This document shows positions 10,347 to 23,455 of a stretch of DNA of 64,000 bases, in pieces. The DNA lies in the NCBI GenBank assembly GCA_018340375.1, contig JAFFJZ010000001.1, positions 55,668,001 to 55,732,000 on the forward strand. Reading direction: 5' to 3'. Source of the stretch: Gonatopus flavifemur. Taxonomy: Eukaryota > Arthropoda > Insecta > Hymenoptera > Dryinidae. The translations under genes were made by a program, and so were the position numbers. The stretch's first letter is position 1; each line of letters opens with the position of its first letter. A model generated the notes under the pieces. The model had not been told where the DNA came from. It saw nothing but the letters and a program-made list of their open reading frames with translations, and did no database searches.

Positions 10347-12797
10347 ACATAATTCTATAGGGAATTTTTCACTCTCAAAGCCCCTGGTGGAAAGCGTTAC
10401 ATGGTTCCTGGTCAGTTTCTGGCTGGTAGCCAGAAATAGCTGCCAGTGGCCAGCTAAACTGGGCAAATTTCTACCAGTGAAATTTAATGGGAAAGACCAT
10501 TGATTTTATTCTCCTTCAGATTTGAAGGATATATTTCATACTAATTCACTCAATCAGTGCAGTGAAATGGACATAAAAAGAATTATGTTGGAAAAATTAC
10601 CATGGCTGCAATAAAAAATAGCGAAATATCTTATAGAAAGTAGATGCGCGCACTATCATAGTCTATTCACTTTCCTATCACATGACTGCATCTTATAATT
10701 ATAATTCAATCAGAGATGAAAAATTGTAAGTAAATCAATGAATTTCCCAAATAGATAACCATTGCGAATGGATTTTGCTACTACAAACTCGTCGTAGTAA
10801 AAATCAAAACTAATAAAAAAAAGAAAAATCCATCATGCATTTGAATTTCAAATGCAATAGCAATTAAAATATGTTAAACAGCTACTTATAGTGTGATACA
10901 CACATAAATGCGTTCACGTGTATACACGTAGGTAAATCTTTGGGACGTGGCACGCAGTATTTCATATTTAACGCGAAACCGTAACTCGCCGCAGTTGCCG
11001 CGCGCCCTGTGTTTTGTCGTTGTTGCTTCTTTTTTCGATTTATAATTTATAGCCTCCCGCCGCTCTTCTGGCCAGCTCCATCGTGCACTAATACTTTTTG
11101 CTATCCCATACGTGTATCGAGATTTTATTGGCTCTATGCGTGTAAGTTGAGAGAAAATAATCATAAAAGAAGAAAAGATCCACGTTTGTTCACAGATTAT
11201 AGTGTGCGACGAAGAGTGCTGAAAGATGTAGATTCCTCGTGTCGTAAGAGGGAACGGAATATATATTGCAGTGTTCCACTGAAAATCGACAAATCTTCGA
11301 TTCAAAGACGTAGGACGAAAAATGGTACGAGTGACAACCAGAAAGACCTTAATCCCCTATCATAATAACCAAAAAAAATATCGAATAAGGTGTTGGAGAG
11401 ATATTAGAGTTCTCTACGATGTTCTGGAATAATACTAGTTTCTGAGAATTTGATAAAAGTACAAAGATGGAATTTTTGGTCGAATTTAATGCAATAATTG
11501 TCCAGATTTGAGATTCTATCAGAATTTCTATTTTTTTTTTTTTTCTAATTTATGAATTCTAGAGCAGAATAGAATGAATGTCTTCGAATTCTCCAAATGA
11601 CGATGGCAGTGAAGTTTTCGCATATTTTGAAAGATTCAAGATATCTAAAACAGTACTTTATATCTCTGCGAAAAATTGAAAGTTTTATGTTCAAGAGACA
11701 ATTGTTCGTATACCTTTATGAGAATGTCATTGAAAGTTCTCAAAATACAAACTACGACATAATGGAAGAATTGTATCCGAAGTCAGTGGAGAATAAATGA
11801 TAGAAAACTAGCGTGGGAGTTATTTTGTAATCAATAGGAAAGGATGCATGACTCGAAAGAATTCATGTGAAAGAACGAATGAGAAAGGGAAGGTTTTTCT
11901 TCAAGAATATAGAAGGGACATTGGGATGTACCTATGACGCGATGAACGCATGAGGATCGCACAAAAGATTAGTGACTATGCTGTTGTCTGTTGGATATGG
12001 TTTGTTTGTGAACGCTTCTAGGCTTATTTTTGGAGGATCAGGCTTTCTCCAGTTCCGTTGAGAGCGAGGAGACAGTTAAGTAGCCAACAAGATCGATTAG
12101 CAGTAATGTGATCACATCAAAACTTTTCAAGTGTCATTTTGGATATTTTTATACGTTATAACACCTCGTAATATTCTTTTGTATTCCTTGAAATATCCTA
12201 ACACCTGTAAGTTCCAACTTTTTTTATTGCAACAGGGAAGAGAGAATAAAATTACATGTAATCGCACGTCATTTTCTCATTGGAACATAAGATTTAATAT
12301 TATAAGCCGATTCACGACGTTTGCTGCTAATTAACTTTTATTACACAACGTTCTCCAACTGTTGCCACTTTATATCACAACGTGGCTATTTTTCAAAATT
12401 CTTGGAACTAAATAGAACATCAAATCATGGATTTTCTAGGTAAATGTGATCAAAGGAGGAGGGCGTTCGTGACGCTGAACACTGCAATTATCATTAGCAG
12501 TCATCAGGCAATAAAGTAAAGTCCGTTCGTAGGGTTGAGTGATAATAACGTTTGCGGATCAAAAGTTTAACGTGCGTCTAAACATTCCCATACATACAAA
12601 TTCATATAAACGTGTACGCGTATCGTGAGAGGGCAGTTACATATAGATGTATATAAATTTACTCTACCGAACATTTCTGGCTCGTTATTAGTAGTGCGTA
12701 TTTCACCTGAAACTTTTACGAGCAAAAAGCTACTGACCGTCGCCATTTTTATCGGCCTCGAGTCGTTTGCATAGTTGATTACAAAATGCTTCTGAAG

Positions 12798-12807
12798 TAT
12801 ATAAAAG
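12798..12807 (+). promoter_or_regulatory. Candidate TATA box (TATATAAAAG)
   Basis: There is a good match to the insect TATA consensus, with CAGTG a short distance downstream. No recognisable coding exon follows, so function is unproven. Confidence 0.2.
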
Positions 12808-13633
12808 GCAATTCAAACAGTGTTTAAGATGGTAAAAAATTCTATAGTTTCACTTTTATCGAAGATATAAATTATTATAATATATTTTGTGAAATTACAA
12901 ATGAATTCTCTTGAATAATTTCTATTTTATGAAATGTTTCTCGCACCATTTCTGTTCAATTCATAGAATAATAAAAATGCAGAATCTTATCTTATGATTA
13001 AAGCGGTTGAAGTTCGAAAAACATTGCAATCAAAAACTCATGAAAGGAAATCGTGGTAAGATAAGCAAAGGAATAATAATAAAGAAAGAGAAGAAGAAGG
13101 TGACGATGTTTGGAGAGGAAGAAATTTGTAAACTCCTGGGGGCTCTCGTAGGGGCTGAAATGACGGAGTAGTCACAAACGGCAATCACGATGCTAAGTGC
13201 TAACCCAATCAAGCAACCACCCTCGTACTTTCTTCTCTTCCTTCTTCTTTCTTTTGATCCACTTCCTTGGGTCGTCCTTTGGAACAGGATGAACAATTCT
13301 CCTTCTGCGAATTATGGTTTTTTTCCTTCCAGAAATATCATAATATTCAGGTTTTTTTTTTAGTTCAAATTGAGAATCAAAGAATATAAATCCGGGAATG
13401 CGTTATCGTATCATATAATTAATTGTTTCATTAGAGAAAAATGGTTTTCCACTTGCAGTGTCGTGAAAAAAAATCTCTTTTAACAAAACTCATTTATATG
13501 AACAGGTGAATGAAATCATGTATTTTTTATGTTTTTCCTTTTACACATGAATTTTTCTCTCGAGTCATGCCCTCATAGTTCATATATCAAACGCTTAGGT
13601 GAGGCGGCGACACATAAATACCTGTACGCGGTG

Positions 13634-13640
13634 TATAAAA
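13634..13640 (+). promoter_or_regulatory. Candidate TATA box (TATAAAA)
   Basis: GTATAAAAGCTCTC is followed about 47 bases on by TTCAGT, an initiator-like motif, although this spacing is longer than usual. No recognisable coding exon follows. Confidence 0.2.
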
Positions 13641-16464
13641 GCTCTCACTTCAAGAAGGATGTATTCTGTGGCCCTGCAGTCTTCAGTAGATAAAATATAT
13701 TGACCCCTTTCCATTTTACCTTCACCATTTCTCCTACCCATCTCGTTGCCGGCCTTTATTCACCACTTTTCTGCGTACTGTCGTGATTTTTTAAATTGTA
13801 CCGTATAAAATTCTGAAATTATTTAAAAATTCTCAATTATAAATAGCGTAATATTGTGATTTACACGAAAAAGAACTATGAATGTTGTAATTGAATTTAC
13901 CAATGTAATCAAAATAATAAGTTTATATATAAAAAAAACCCCTTTCCTCTCATTTTCAAAATCTTCAACCTCATTAATATTCCTGAACGTATCCTTCCCT
14001 CTGTTTATCCAGACTCAGATATCAACTGCACTTACGTACTCAGAAGCAAGTTTATCATGTATTTCGGCTTAGCACGTACATCTGTATCCGTGTATCAACT
14101 CCCTTACCTTCTGGCTCTTGCTGCCGAATTCAAAGGTATGGCAGCGAAATGAACTTAACTATAAGAGACAGAATCACACAGGGTATACAGTTTGCGTTAA
14201 CAGCGTTTGATCCCAGTTTGTCCCTTGGGACGCTAACAATGCCTTATGTCGATTCTATTGCCAACGGCTGCATACTTACGCACTTCATGTACTTGTACAT
14301 ATCGATGTGGCACACTAATAAAGAAATTCTATACTTACACGATGAAGATGCGTTCACAAACACATGTTGTTTCTCACTCGTATAGTTTCCAAGATAATTC
14401 GATCAAGGATCGTACACGAGTTCTGTGTATATCATTCCGTTGTCGTCTGTTACAGGAATTACTTCGACAACAATGGTTCCACGATCGTTCCTGTAATGAT
14501 GCGTTTGATCATTACAATTCCTTCCAGACGCGACACAAACAGCTGGATATTGAAGAATTCTTTGCAAAAGGGGACCATTCGTGTAAATCTGATTTCTTTC
14601 GTGTCGTGTGTAATCCCAAAAGACCTGATTGATGAAAAAAACGCCTTTCGCGTTATAAAATTCAATAATCTATCATCTCAGAAATTGAATTACAAATTTT
14701 CAATCATTGTTAAGATTGTTCGTTCCAATACGCTTCTGTGAAAAATGTGAGATTATTTATAGAAATATTGTTGTATAAGATGGGCTGATTAGGTATCAAA
14801 TAGAGTCAGAGTAGGGAATAATTATACTATATTAACCGGATACAATTTCAATAGATTCATCTTTGAACACCGATAGCCATGAATGGCTATTTTCGATATT
14901 GCGATTGTGAAATGATGCTGACGATAAAAAGGTAGCAACGAAGTAACCGGACAGTGTCATCGTCGTATCGATGAAAGGATCATGACTATCGCCTGCAGCG
15001 GCAATTAAAAATGATTTTCATAAGTACTCGACAAACGCATACACATGTACATCCGTTTGACACTTGGATCAGTGAGTGTTCAGAAATAATTTAGTACGGT
15101 ACCTGAATGCATATAATGTACAGAAATAATGAAACCGGTGTGTTGCCGCATCTTTGAACGAGTCCAATGATTTACATATTCGTATATACTCTGTGTATTC
15201 TTTCAAAAACGTTTGCAGCTAGACAATTTCATATATATAATATTTTGTATAAGCGATTTGCGAACAAATCGAACCATCGCTTTGTTTCCTGTTGAGAGCT
15301 GCAAGTTGATTACTATTTGCGTGCACACGATGTTAAAGGTAGGGATGTTTTTGAAAAATATCAATCAATATAACGTAATCGAAACAATCAATAATACTCA
15401 TAAAACTGTTTGAATAAGTGATCAATGTTTTTACCAATGTTTTATAGTTTTGAGACACCCTGTATGAAAATTTTCAGTCCATAACTTGGGCATATAGTTA
15501 CTTTTATAAAGAATTATTATAAATACGCTGAGAGTGGTTTAATTTGCGGTAGCCCTTTAATTTATAACAACTTATTAAATAAAGGCCGCTGGCCATTTAC
15601 TCTCACCGTTGTAAGTCCTTGGGGCGTCGATACGCAACGATAAATAAACAAGGTTCCCTCGTCTGCGCTCATTCACATACTAGTTCTTGTTTATCGATTC
15701 ATTTATCGATATCTCGATCAGTAATCTTTCATTCTTTGTCTTATTTTTCACATTTTCCTCGCCAAAAGAATAGCAGCTTCACCCGTTCACGCGTTATTCC
15801 CTGGATGACAAGTGGGATGTTTAAAATAAGTCTGAAGCATTCATACGTTTGAGCGAACTGATGCTTTTCAATAAATTTATGTTTCCTGGACAGCTCAAAG
15901 ACGCTTCGGTTGATAACAAACAGAGATAAGAGAAAATCCATGTACGTAATTTGAAATTCTTATTGTCCAAATAATTTTCTCATTGAATCTTGACTGGAAT
16001 TTTATTAGTATCGATCTTTCAGTGAATTTTCAACAGTTTGAATAGAAGATCGCGTATCGCTTGGCACTATTTACGGCCATTTCGTATACTTTTGAATGGA
16101 CTTGTGAAACGTGAGAACATATTATGCTTCATCGTTTCTACGCCGGCTCGATGAACAATTGCGCACTGCCTGCGGCTGTACGAAACCATTTGTTCCCCTT
16201 TTGATGCCCCACATGATCTTTTATTCCGGCGCGTGGCTGCATCCTTTAATAGGCGCATTCCGCTTCGCGGAGCAACGGAACGTGTGAGCATGAATTTATA
16301 TTAAAAAAAAAGACCTAGGAGAGGATTTTTTCACTCGATTTCATCGACTTCCGAGAACAATGATGTGTACGATTTTCACCGACTTGTTAAATCAATCTAC
16401 TCGTTTCATGATCGATTTGTTTCAACATTAGTTAAATTTAAAAAAAATTTTTTTCCCTCCGCTA

Positions 16465-16689
16465 CACGGAAAGAATAATTTAGCTGCAGCACCTAAGTGG
16501 TTAGCACGGACATGGACAGCCATTGAATTAGCTCCCGCAGCTAAATATTAGCTACCACCGCAAATAAATTAGCTACAAATGCAAATTTTTTTGCTATAAC
16601 AGCTAAAATTTAGCTGTAGGAGCTAATTTAATGGCTGTCCATGTCCGTGCTAACCACTTAAGGGCTGCAGCTGAATTATTCTTTCCGTG
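16465..16689. mobile_element. Palindromic MITE, 225 bp, TA target site, second copy of the 1738 family
   Basis: CACGGAAAGAATAATT at the left pairs with AATTATTCTTTCCGTG at the right. TA lies on both sides (16463-16464 and 16690-16691). The arms contain GTGGTTAGCACGGACATGGA and its complement, so almost the entire element is a hairpin. TTAGCT words fill the loop region. Confidence 0.9.
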
Positions 16690-16691
16690 TA

Positions 16692-17640
16692 TGATCATTT
16701 TAATAAAGTTTGCTGAAAAATTCAGAATTGCTCATGAAATTCTCTGTCAAAACTTGGCGGAATGTACGACACGGTACAAAATAACACAATATCTTGTATC
16801 TTCATCTTAGAATTATTATATCCAGCGTTCGTATATTATGCATTCACAAGGTGTATGTTGGTAAGTTCGATGGAAATTACGGAAGGATTAATTTCGATAC
16901 GTTGTGGCGCCGTAAGGGCCTTACATGACGCACCCTTCGTTGCTTAATTGGATCGTGCCTACGTGGTTCCACGTATGTATGCAGTTTCTCGCTCCTCTCG
17001 CGCGTGATCGACGCACCTCGTTCCAAGGACCGTATTCATCGATACATCCCATGAACTTAAACCACGTGGAATGTATATTGGATATTTCAAGATCAAAGGT
17101 TTCACTATGATAACATTGCACTTTGCATCGAGATCATGATTACTCAATGAAGATTACATTGTCGAAAACTTTTTGAAATTTCATTTTCATTGCACGTAAT
17201 TTTCAACAGTTTTTCAATTTTCTTTCATTATCTTCATTTCTTCATAGACAACATTGAATGATCATAATAAAATTGACTTACAATTTATCCGCGAGAAGAA
17301 ATATAATTGAAATGTTTCCAATCCGTTGAAGATCTATTATCAAATAATCCTACATAATCTGTAGAGAATTTGTATATTTAGTTAATTTTCTTTTTTTATG
17401 AATAATTCCATATGATTTGTACACGGAGAAACATGTGTTCCCCATCACATAGGTAGCAAAGAGAGTCACTGTGTATATAGTTGTTGTGTAAAACATTTAA
17501 CGAGACATTCACGTTCTTCCTGTTGAAAGTATCTGAGCGATTAATTCTCTTCATTCTGCTCCATGTGAATAAATTATATATAATTTTGGAAATTTTTCCC
17601 CATGGGTCCATTTTACGATAGTGAAAACTTCGGTTACATT
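16692..17640. other. Intergenic sequence, no supported gene
   Basis: Short frames overlap on both strands near 16920-17150, without domain or splice support. Nothing else was recognised. Confidence 0.5.
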
Positions 17641-18445
17641 AGAACCCAGGCAGAAATTTCCCCGATTGAATAGTGGCCTTGTCCGGGCCCAGACCTTCCT
17701 AACCAGGGCCTGAACGGGGCCAGGAATTAGGGGTGGACCCAAGACCAAGAATTGTCTTGATCTTGTCTTGTCTTGTCTTGAAAATCAAGACGAGATCAAG
17801 ACAAGACTTTAGTGCTCAAGAGTCTTGTAGTCTCGAGAGAAAATCTTGGTCAAAATGCTAAGATTCAGTTTATATTAATAATACATTGATATTTGACCAT
17901 TTAGTCACTTCAGTGGTTGGTTGATTCAAAAAATTTGACATGAATGATCTCAATAACTTTTAGTTTTTCAACGACTGTCATTTACAAAATGTCTGAAGAT
18001 TCATTTAGATTCAGGAAGTGTGCCAAGCTTGATGGAAAACAAAAATTCTTTATACCCATAAAATTACTGAGAGTGGAAAGATAGAAGCATGAAGAAATGC
18101 ACAAGTTTATGTTGAAAAATAAAATCGGAGTGGGGTCTACTTTCATGATCCAACTGCCATAAGACTGACGGAATTTTTACTAGCAGCGAAAACATGCAAT
18201 ACTGATGCTGACTGTCCATTCTTCTTTTGAACGAACAAGTCCACACGACATCTTAGATTTCAAACATGTATCAGACACATATCAATGTTGCATTCACATT
18301 ATACATTGTAAATCCAACAAGGTCTTTTTTTCCGTGTATTGTATTTTATTTCAAATTTGATGTATTTCATACTTTGATTACTCAATGGTTTTGGAATACA
18401 TAACTTATGAGATGTGTCTTAAATATGCAATGTACTGTTCATTAA

Positions 18446-18657
18446 CAGCGCCGTATCTAGGGTAGGGCAGAAGGGGCCTGAGCCAAGGGCGAAAGCCTTG
18501 AGGGGGGGGGGGGGAGGCAAAATCGGAGGCCAAGGTCTTTTTTTAGATATTCAGATAATCTTTGAGGAATCTATTGTTATTGGGGTACTATGATATATAA
18601 AAGATCGCAAAAACCAGGGTTTCGCCCCGGGCGCGAAAATTCCAAGCTACGGCTCTG
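18446..18657. mobile_element. Small hAT-like MITE nested in the 17728 element, with a 13-G run
   Basis: The ends CAGCGCCGTATCTAGG and, at the right, CCAAGCTACGGCTCTG are inverted copies with a few changes. The flanks TTCATTAA and TTCATTAG match at 7 of 8 positions. The interior has 13 consecutive G at 18502-18514. This kind of GCCGTAGCT end is common among degenerate insect hAT MITEs. Confidence 0.7.
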
Positions 18658-18704
18658 TTCATTAGCCTATCACTCTCGTCGCAAATACATGTAAAATATA
18701 TGTT

Positions 18705-18911
18705 GTTGAAGTTTGAATCGTGTATTGAAACGAATTAATAATCGAATAACAAAATACTTGAATGTTGAAGTTCCAAAATTTTGCAGTACATTTTTTAAAC
18801 GACGTTTCCAGTTGCGAGGAATTAATATGAGAAAATGAATAACGATGATCCATCAGATTTTGTGAGTATGTGAACTTTCGTTTCGTTTCGATAAACGATT
18901 CAAACTTCAAG
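18705..18911. mobile_element. GTTGAAG-family MITE, intact copy
   Basis: GTTGAAGTTTGAATCG at the left pairs with CGATTCAAACTTCAA at the right. The interior shares CGAATTAATAATCGAATAAC and CGACGTTTCCAGTT with the other copies in the window. Its 82-codon minus-strand frame is a by-product. Confidence 0.75.
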
Positions 18912-20169
18912 AATATTAAAATATCATATCATCATTTTTATAAATTATAACCTAACCCTGGTGAAAATAAAATGTTACACTGTAGTTACAGTGCAATGCG
19001 AGGTTCATCCGAATGTACACGAAGTGGTGTTTCGCGCCGTGGAATGCATCGCAAATGTATTTTGTTACACTTCGTTTTTACCAGGGAATTTATGAAATTT
19101 CATTCTTCAATATCAATTGAATATAACTGCGATTATTTATGCTTGTGCGGTTATGCAGTGAATTTCGAGTAAACATTGTGTGTACTTCTACGAAAATGAT
19201 CCCTTATTCCTCCTCATCCTAAAAAATTCTTCATTTTTTATTTGATGAAATTTAGCACACGATGAGATATTACCAATGTGTGTATTTTTTATATTTTCAA
19301 GTATTCAAAAACAAATAGACTCGAACATCAACAAAAACATTTAACCAAACTGAAATTAGTGAAATATTGAAACGTGCTGAAACTATGAATACCTTATAAC
19401 TATCAAAAAGTAATTATTTCACATCAAGTATGTGTAGATCAGAAGTAAGAGGTAGGAATAGTAACATAGAGATTCAAGGATCGATTCCGATTGAGGAGTG
19501 TGGTCGTTTATTTCTTTTCTCAGTGTATATTTTACACATGCTTTATATAAGTTTTCCACCATAGCATAGGTTTGACTTTTTTTTTCAATACTCATTTTTA
19601 TGTGTGAGAGTGTAGCAGTTCATGAAAAATCCTGTACAATATTTCACCTATAACAGGGTTATGCATTAGCATATATGCTAAAATAGGAGATTATTTTATT
19701 CTATAAAATAATCTTAAATTAATATGATCTTGATGTGCGAATATGATTGTTTTTCATTCAACAAGCACTCAGAAATAGTAGAATAATGCTCGAATATATT
19801 AAAATGATCAAAGCGTGTATATCAAGTAAATTTTCTTATTATTATCGCCGTCGAGATCAAGACAAGACCAAGACAAGACCAAGACTGGGGTTAGCAAGAT
19901 CGAGACAAGATCGAGACGAGACTCGAAATTTGCATATTTTCGAGACCAAGACAAGAAGTTGTATGATCTCGTATTGTCTTGTCTTGTGTCCACCCCTACC
20001 AGGAATGGGCTGATTCGCATTTATATCTGAGAAGCGGTGCTAATCGCACTAACCAATACTCGCACTTTACAAAAAATATAACCAAATTTATCAGGAAGCA
20101 ATTCACCCGATCACAGGGGATAAAAATCTCCAAATATTTGATAAACTGATCGTATTACACCGAAAAATC

Positions 20170-20380
20170 GGTATATTTAGGGGAAAAGTATACAAAAAGA
20201 TCCCTCAAGGTAAAACGAGTCCAACTCAGCTAGAAATGATTTGTGCCATTCTCTAGATTTGATTCAGGCCTAATGAAATCTGAAAAGATCTCATTAGGCT
20301 TTGATAAAAGCGCTACGGAATGACATGAAGTATCTCACCTTAAGGGATGATTTTGTACACTTTACCTCAACCAATTTTCT
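20170..20380. mobile_element. Short palindromic MITE-like repeat
   Basis: The left arm GGGGAAAAGTATACAAAAAG...CCTCAAGGTA pairs with the right arm CACCTTAAGGGATGATTTTG...TACCTCAACC. A central hairpin GCCTAATGAAATC ... TCATTAGGC occupies the loop. Non-coding. Confidence 0.55.
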
Positions 20381-21420
20381 ACCATGGTTGTCAAAATCTT
20401 AATAAAGTTACCGAGTTAACTGCTCTCTGAATTACCGAAAATTTTCTAGATAAATTTTTGGATTTTTCTTCACAAGTTTACCTAGATATTTTGCAGTTAT
20501 TTCGGGGTTCTTGAAAATTCTATCAACTGTCAGGAAAAATGTCTACTTGAATAGCGAAGTGCTTTATTATCTTAGCAAACCCTCTTACAAAAACGTAAAT
20601 TCTAAATCCCTAAGCAGAACATTCATAAAAGATTTAAAGAACATGTTGTATTACATGGAATATCAAACATCGTAAAACAAACGGAATTTGGTTGATTCGG
20701 AAAGATTTTATCCTCAATAGACATTGCCTAATCTATGTCATTGATTGTATAGCCGATTAAATAGACATGTATCATTCATGTCCGTACGCAATGCACCTTG
20801 ACGCAACACCCAAGTTAAGCCCCTCTAGGTTGTGCACACATCTAACCCTACGCACGTGTCACTGCGTTAAGGAAAAGAAAAGAAGAGATACGTAGGGTGA
20901 GAGAACATAGGGGCGTGAACTCACGTCCTCGCACGCCCACGCACACGAAGGCTAAACATAACTGTTGCAGGGTCATTCGACGCGACGAGAAGAGGTAACA
21001 CACACGACTCTCCTATTCTTCCCTAATACACCAACAGACCCTTATACACTGTCGATATGGTGATGTGTAACACCCCTCACCAACGTGCTCTGACTCTCCC
21101 GCCCCTTACTCTATACTCTCCCCTTTTCTTTATCTTGCTGTTATGTTGGGGTTGCACAATTGCGTCCTGATTGATAATTTATACAGTGCGTGCAGGTTAT
21201 TTGATTATCCATCCCTAGCTGGGCTTTCTAAATTTCCTTTCCTTCACCGATCTAGCTGTCGTCAGAATCTCTCGGAAAAGATGGGGGCAGTTACTTCAAA
21301 GTACCATCCCTTCTCCTTGAGTCCCCAAATTCTTACGATTTGTTTTGATCTTTTTCTCTTTTGGAATCAATCGTTACCCACATGAAAATTTACTGATTCC
21401 GCCAATGTTGACCACGGGCA
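20381..21420. other. Intergenic sequence, no supported gene
   Basis: The block at 20770-21130 is richer in G+C, with frequent ACGCAC/CGTG words and few poly-A tracts, which contrasts with the surrounding DNA. No open frame or RNA fold could be assigned. Confidence 0.45.
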
Positions 21421-23455
21421 ATGGTTTGAGCCAGCCTCGACAGCCAAAGATGAGAAGTGTTAGAACAAAGTTGGCGCAAGTTTGTGTCAGCATTGGTTCA
21501 GGGTTGAACCGAAATTGGGTTGATAGGAAAAATTTTGTATCGGAAAATCATGGCAGAACCATTAAATCAACATTGGCGACCTTTTACCACCGTTGTCCCA
21601 GGCGTCAAAATTGAGGCTCGTTATTCGAAGGCCTGGATTTAATAACCCGCTGAGTGCTCGAACGTGTTTCGGATCTGATCTATAGGATACCAGAAGAACG
21701 AGAAAAATAAGTTCGTCAAAATGAGAAATAAAAAATATGGCCCATCAGAGCTCATCAAAATATACGTTTTTATCATAAAAACTTATTGTCCATCATCAAC
21801 GGTTAGTGAGATAAAAATTAAAAAGTGAAAATTCTCATTCCCTCAAAATCAATATAATTCGAAGCATATTGTGCGATTACTCAGCGAGAAGTCATTGGAA
21901 TGACTTGAAATTTGGTATGCAGCTTTATGATTGATCCCCGAAGACAACTAGTGAGTTCAATTTGTTAAAATATTCCATCATTCAATGGATAATAAACAAA
22001 AACTGTTAAGCACACGGGTTATCAAGTTTTCATAGAAAAGTGTCGAGGGAATTCTCGATTTGGGAAAACTCAAAGCGACAAAGTTGTTCGTCAAAGTTGG
22101 ATGAAGTTTTCCTGAAATTTTCGGATCAATCGAGTGAAAAATGTGGAAGATATTTAACATTTTCCACTCGATTGATCCGAAAATTTCAGGAAAACTTCTT
22201 CGAAGCTTGACGAACAACTTTGTTGCTTTGAGTTTTCCCAAATCGAAAATCTCCTCAATACTTGTTTCCGTGAAAACTTGATAAAACCCCGTATGGAAAT
22301 TTCTCCCGGGCTCAGACCTGGGCCAGGTTTATAATCCCTACCTGAAAAGTGGCCCCAACTTGGAATGTCACGCTTCTCAATCTATAGGCCTCGTAATGGT
22401 ATCGAATATCCGTGCAAAACAATGGCAGCCAACTCGGAGCCTATATCCCTAACAGCACTGGCAGGTTTTTAAAACGTTGCAAGAACGTTGGGACGTGTTT
22501 AAAACATTCTCAAAACGTTTTCAAAACGTCCAGGGACCTTGGTGCTATTAGGGATGGGCTGTGGGTGGACATGTCTGGATTGAGATATTCCAGTAATATA
22601 CGGGCAACCCCAATTAGGGCCCACATGGGCCGTGGATAGGCAACCTTGTATTAGATGCTCGAGATATACCTTTACGGGGCCAGGGCCTACCTTAGGATTC
22701 CCAAGATTGATTCCCACACGGGATTTATTGAATAATGAAATATTTTGAGAAATTGAACTTAGTAGTTGTTATTGGGGTTCATTGATGAAGCTGTATACCA
22801 AAGTTTAAGTCGTTCCAATCAATTCTCGCTGAGTGATCGCAAAATATACTATTGAAGTATATTGATCCTCAACAGTAAAAGTTGCAGTACACCTTCACTG
22901 AATGTCCTTCAGTGCTTCAGTGTTTCAGTTTTGCTGCACCAGTTTGTGTTTTGTTGTTGGGGGATTATTTGATCTCACTTTCCATAGCTCCATGTATCCA
23001 AACATCTTCGTAGCATCATGACAACAACTTTTAAGTTTGCTGGATGTTGCTGCGCATTTGGCGACGTAACCACCCAGCAACTTCTCAAAAACAGTTACTC
23101 CGTGTTGTTAGGAAATTGTTGCGAATTTTTCCAGCACTTTGCTGTCTGATGATTTTGAGGAAATGAAAACTTCCACTTTTTAATTTTCATCTCAACAACT
23201 ATTGATGATAGACAATAAATTTTCATGTTGAAAATGTATATTTTGATGAGTTCTAACGGGCCTTATGTTTTATTTTTCATTTTGACGAACTTTTTCTTCC
23301 TCGTTCTACTGGTGTCCTGGATTAGATCCGAAACATGTTCGAGCGCTCGACGAGTTATTAAATCCAGGCCTTCGATTGCTGAAGTGATGTTATTCATTTC
23401 AATCGTTAGTCAGGCTTTCTCCCAAGACTCCGCCGACGTTCGTCAAGGCTGGGTC
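21421..23455. mobile_element. Large foldback element with long arms and nested insertions
   Basis: The left arm from 21617 (GGCCTGGATTTAATAAC, then GAACGAGAAAAATAAGTTCG and the segment around CTCAGCGAGAAGTCATTGGA) is repeated in reverse complement between about 22760 and 23385. The outer match GAGCCAGCCTCGACAG / CGTCAAGGCTGGGTCAG extends it to about 21421-23455. The right arm is longer because of an insertion near 22890-23150. The loop region holds a separate palindrome (22016-22289). A 99-codon frame at 23225 falls within the arm and is not a gene. Confidence 0.75.
22016..22289. mobile_element. Palindromic MITE inside the foldback element
   Basis: GGGTTATCAAGTTTTCA (22016) pairs with TGAAAACTTGATAAAACCC (ending about 22288). 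Inner arms around TTTTCCTGAAATTTTCGG and CAAAGTTGTTCGTCAA pair almost perfectly around a short loop near 22140. Confidence 0.85.

Larger units (their letters stand above)
10347..16462. other. Intergenic sequence, no supported gene
   Basis: The longest frames are overlapping opposite-strand frames at 10886-11365 and overlapping plus frames at 14149-14741. Neither shows a domain or a coherent exon pattern. The patch at 10930-11350 is relatively GC-rich. Two TATA-like boxes are listed separately. Confidence 0.5.
17728..19998. mobile_element. Non-autonomous hAT-like element, 2,271 bp, with TAGGGGTGGAC ends and exact 8-bp TSD CCAGGAAT
   Basis: The left end TAGGGGTGGACCCAAGACC pairs with the right end CTTGTGTCCACCCCTA. 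Exact direct repeats CCAGGAAT flank it (17720-17727 and 19999-20006). Both sub-terminal zones hold tandem CAAGA(C/T) / TCTTGTCTTG units (17750-17850 and 19850-19985), typical of transposase-binding arrays. No transposase frame remains. The interior carries a smaller hAT MITE (18446-18657), a GTTGAAG-family MITE (18705-18911) and a fragment of the CACGG family (18290-18337). Confidence 0.9.

Noticed and set aside
10886..11365. Opposed frames of 139 (minus) and 118 (plus) codons in a GC-richer patch
   Set aside because: Both strands are open together, no domain is recognisable and no exon junction extends either; composition explains the lack of stops.
14149..14741. Three overlapping plus-strand frames of 78-128 codons
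   Set aside because: Different frames overlap, none shows a domain, signal peptide or family resemblance; no splice model joins them.
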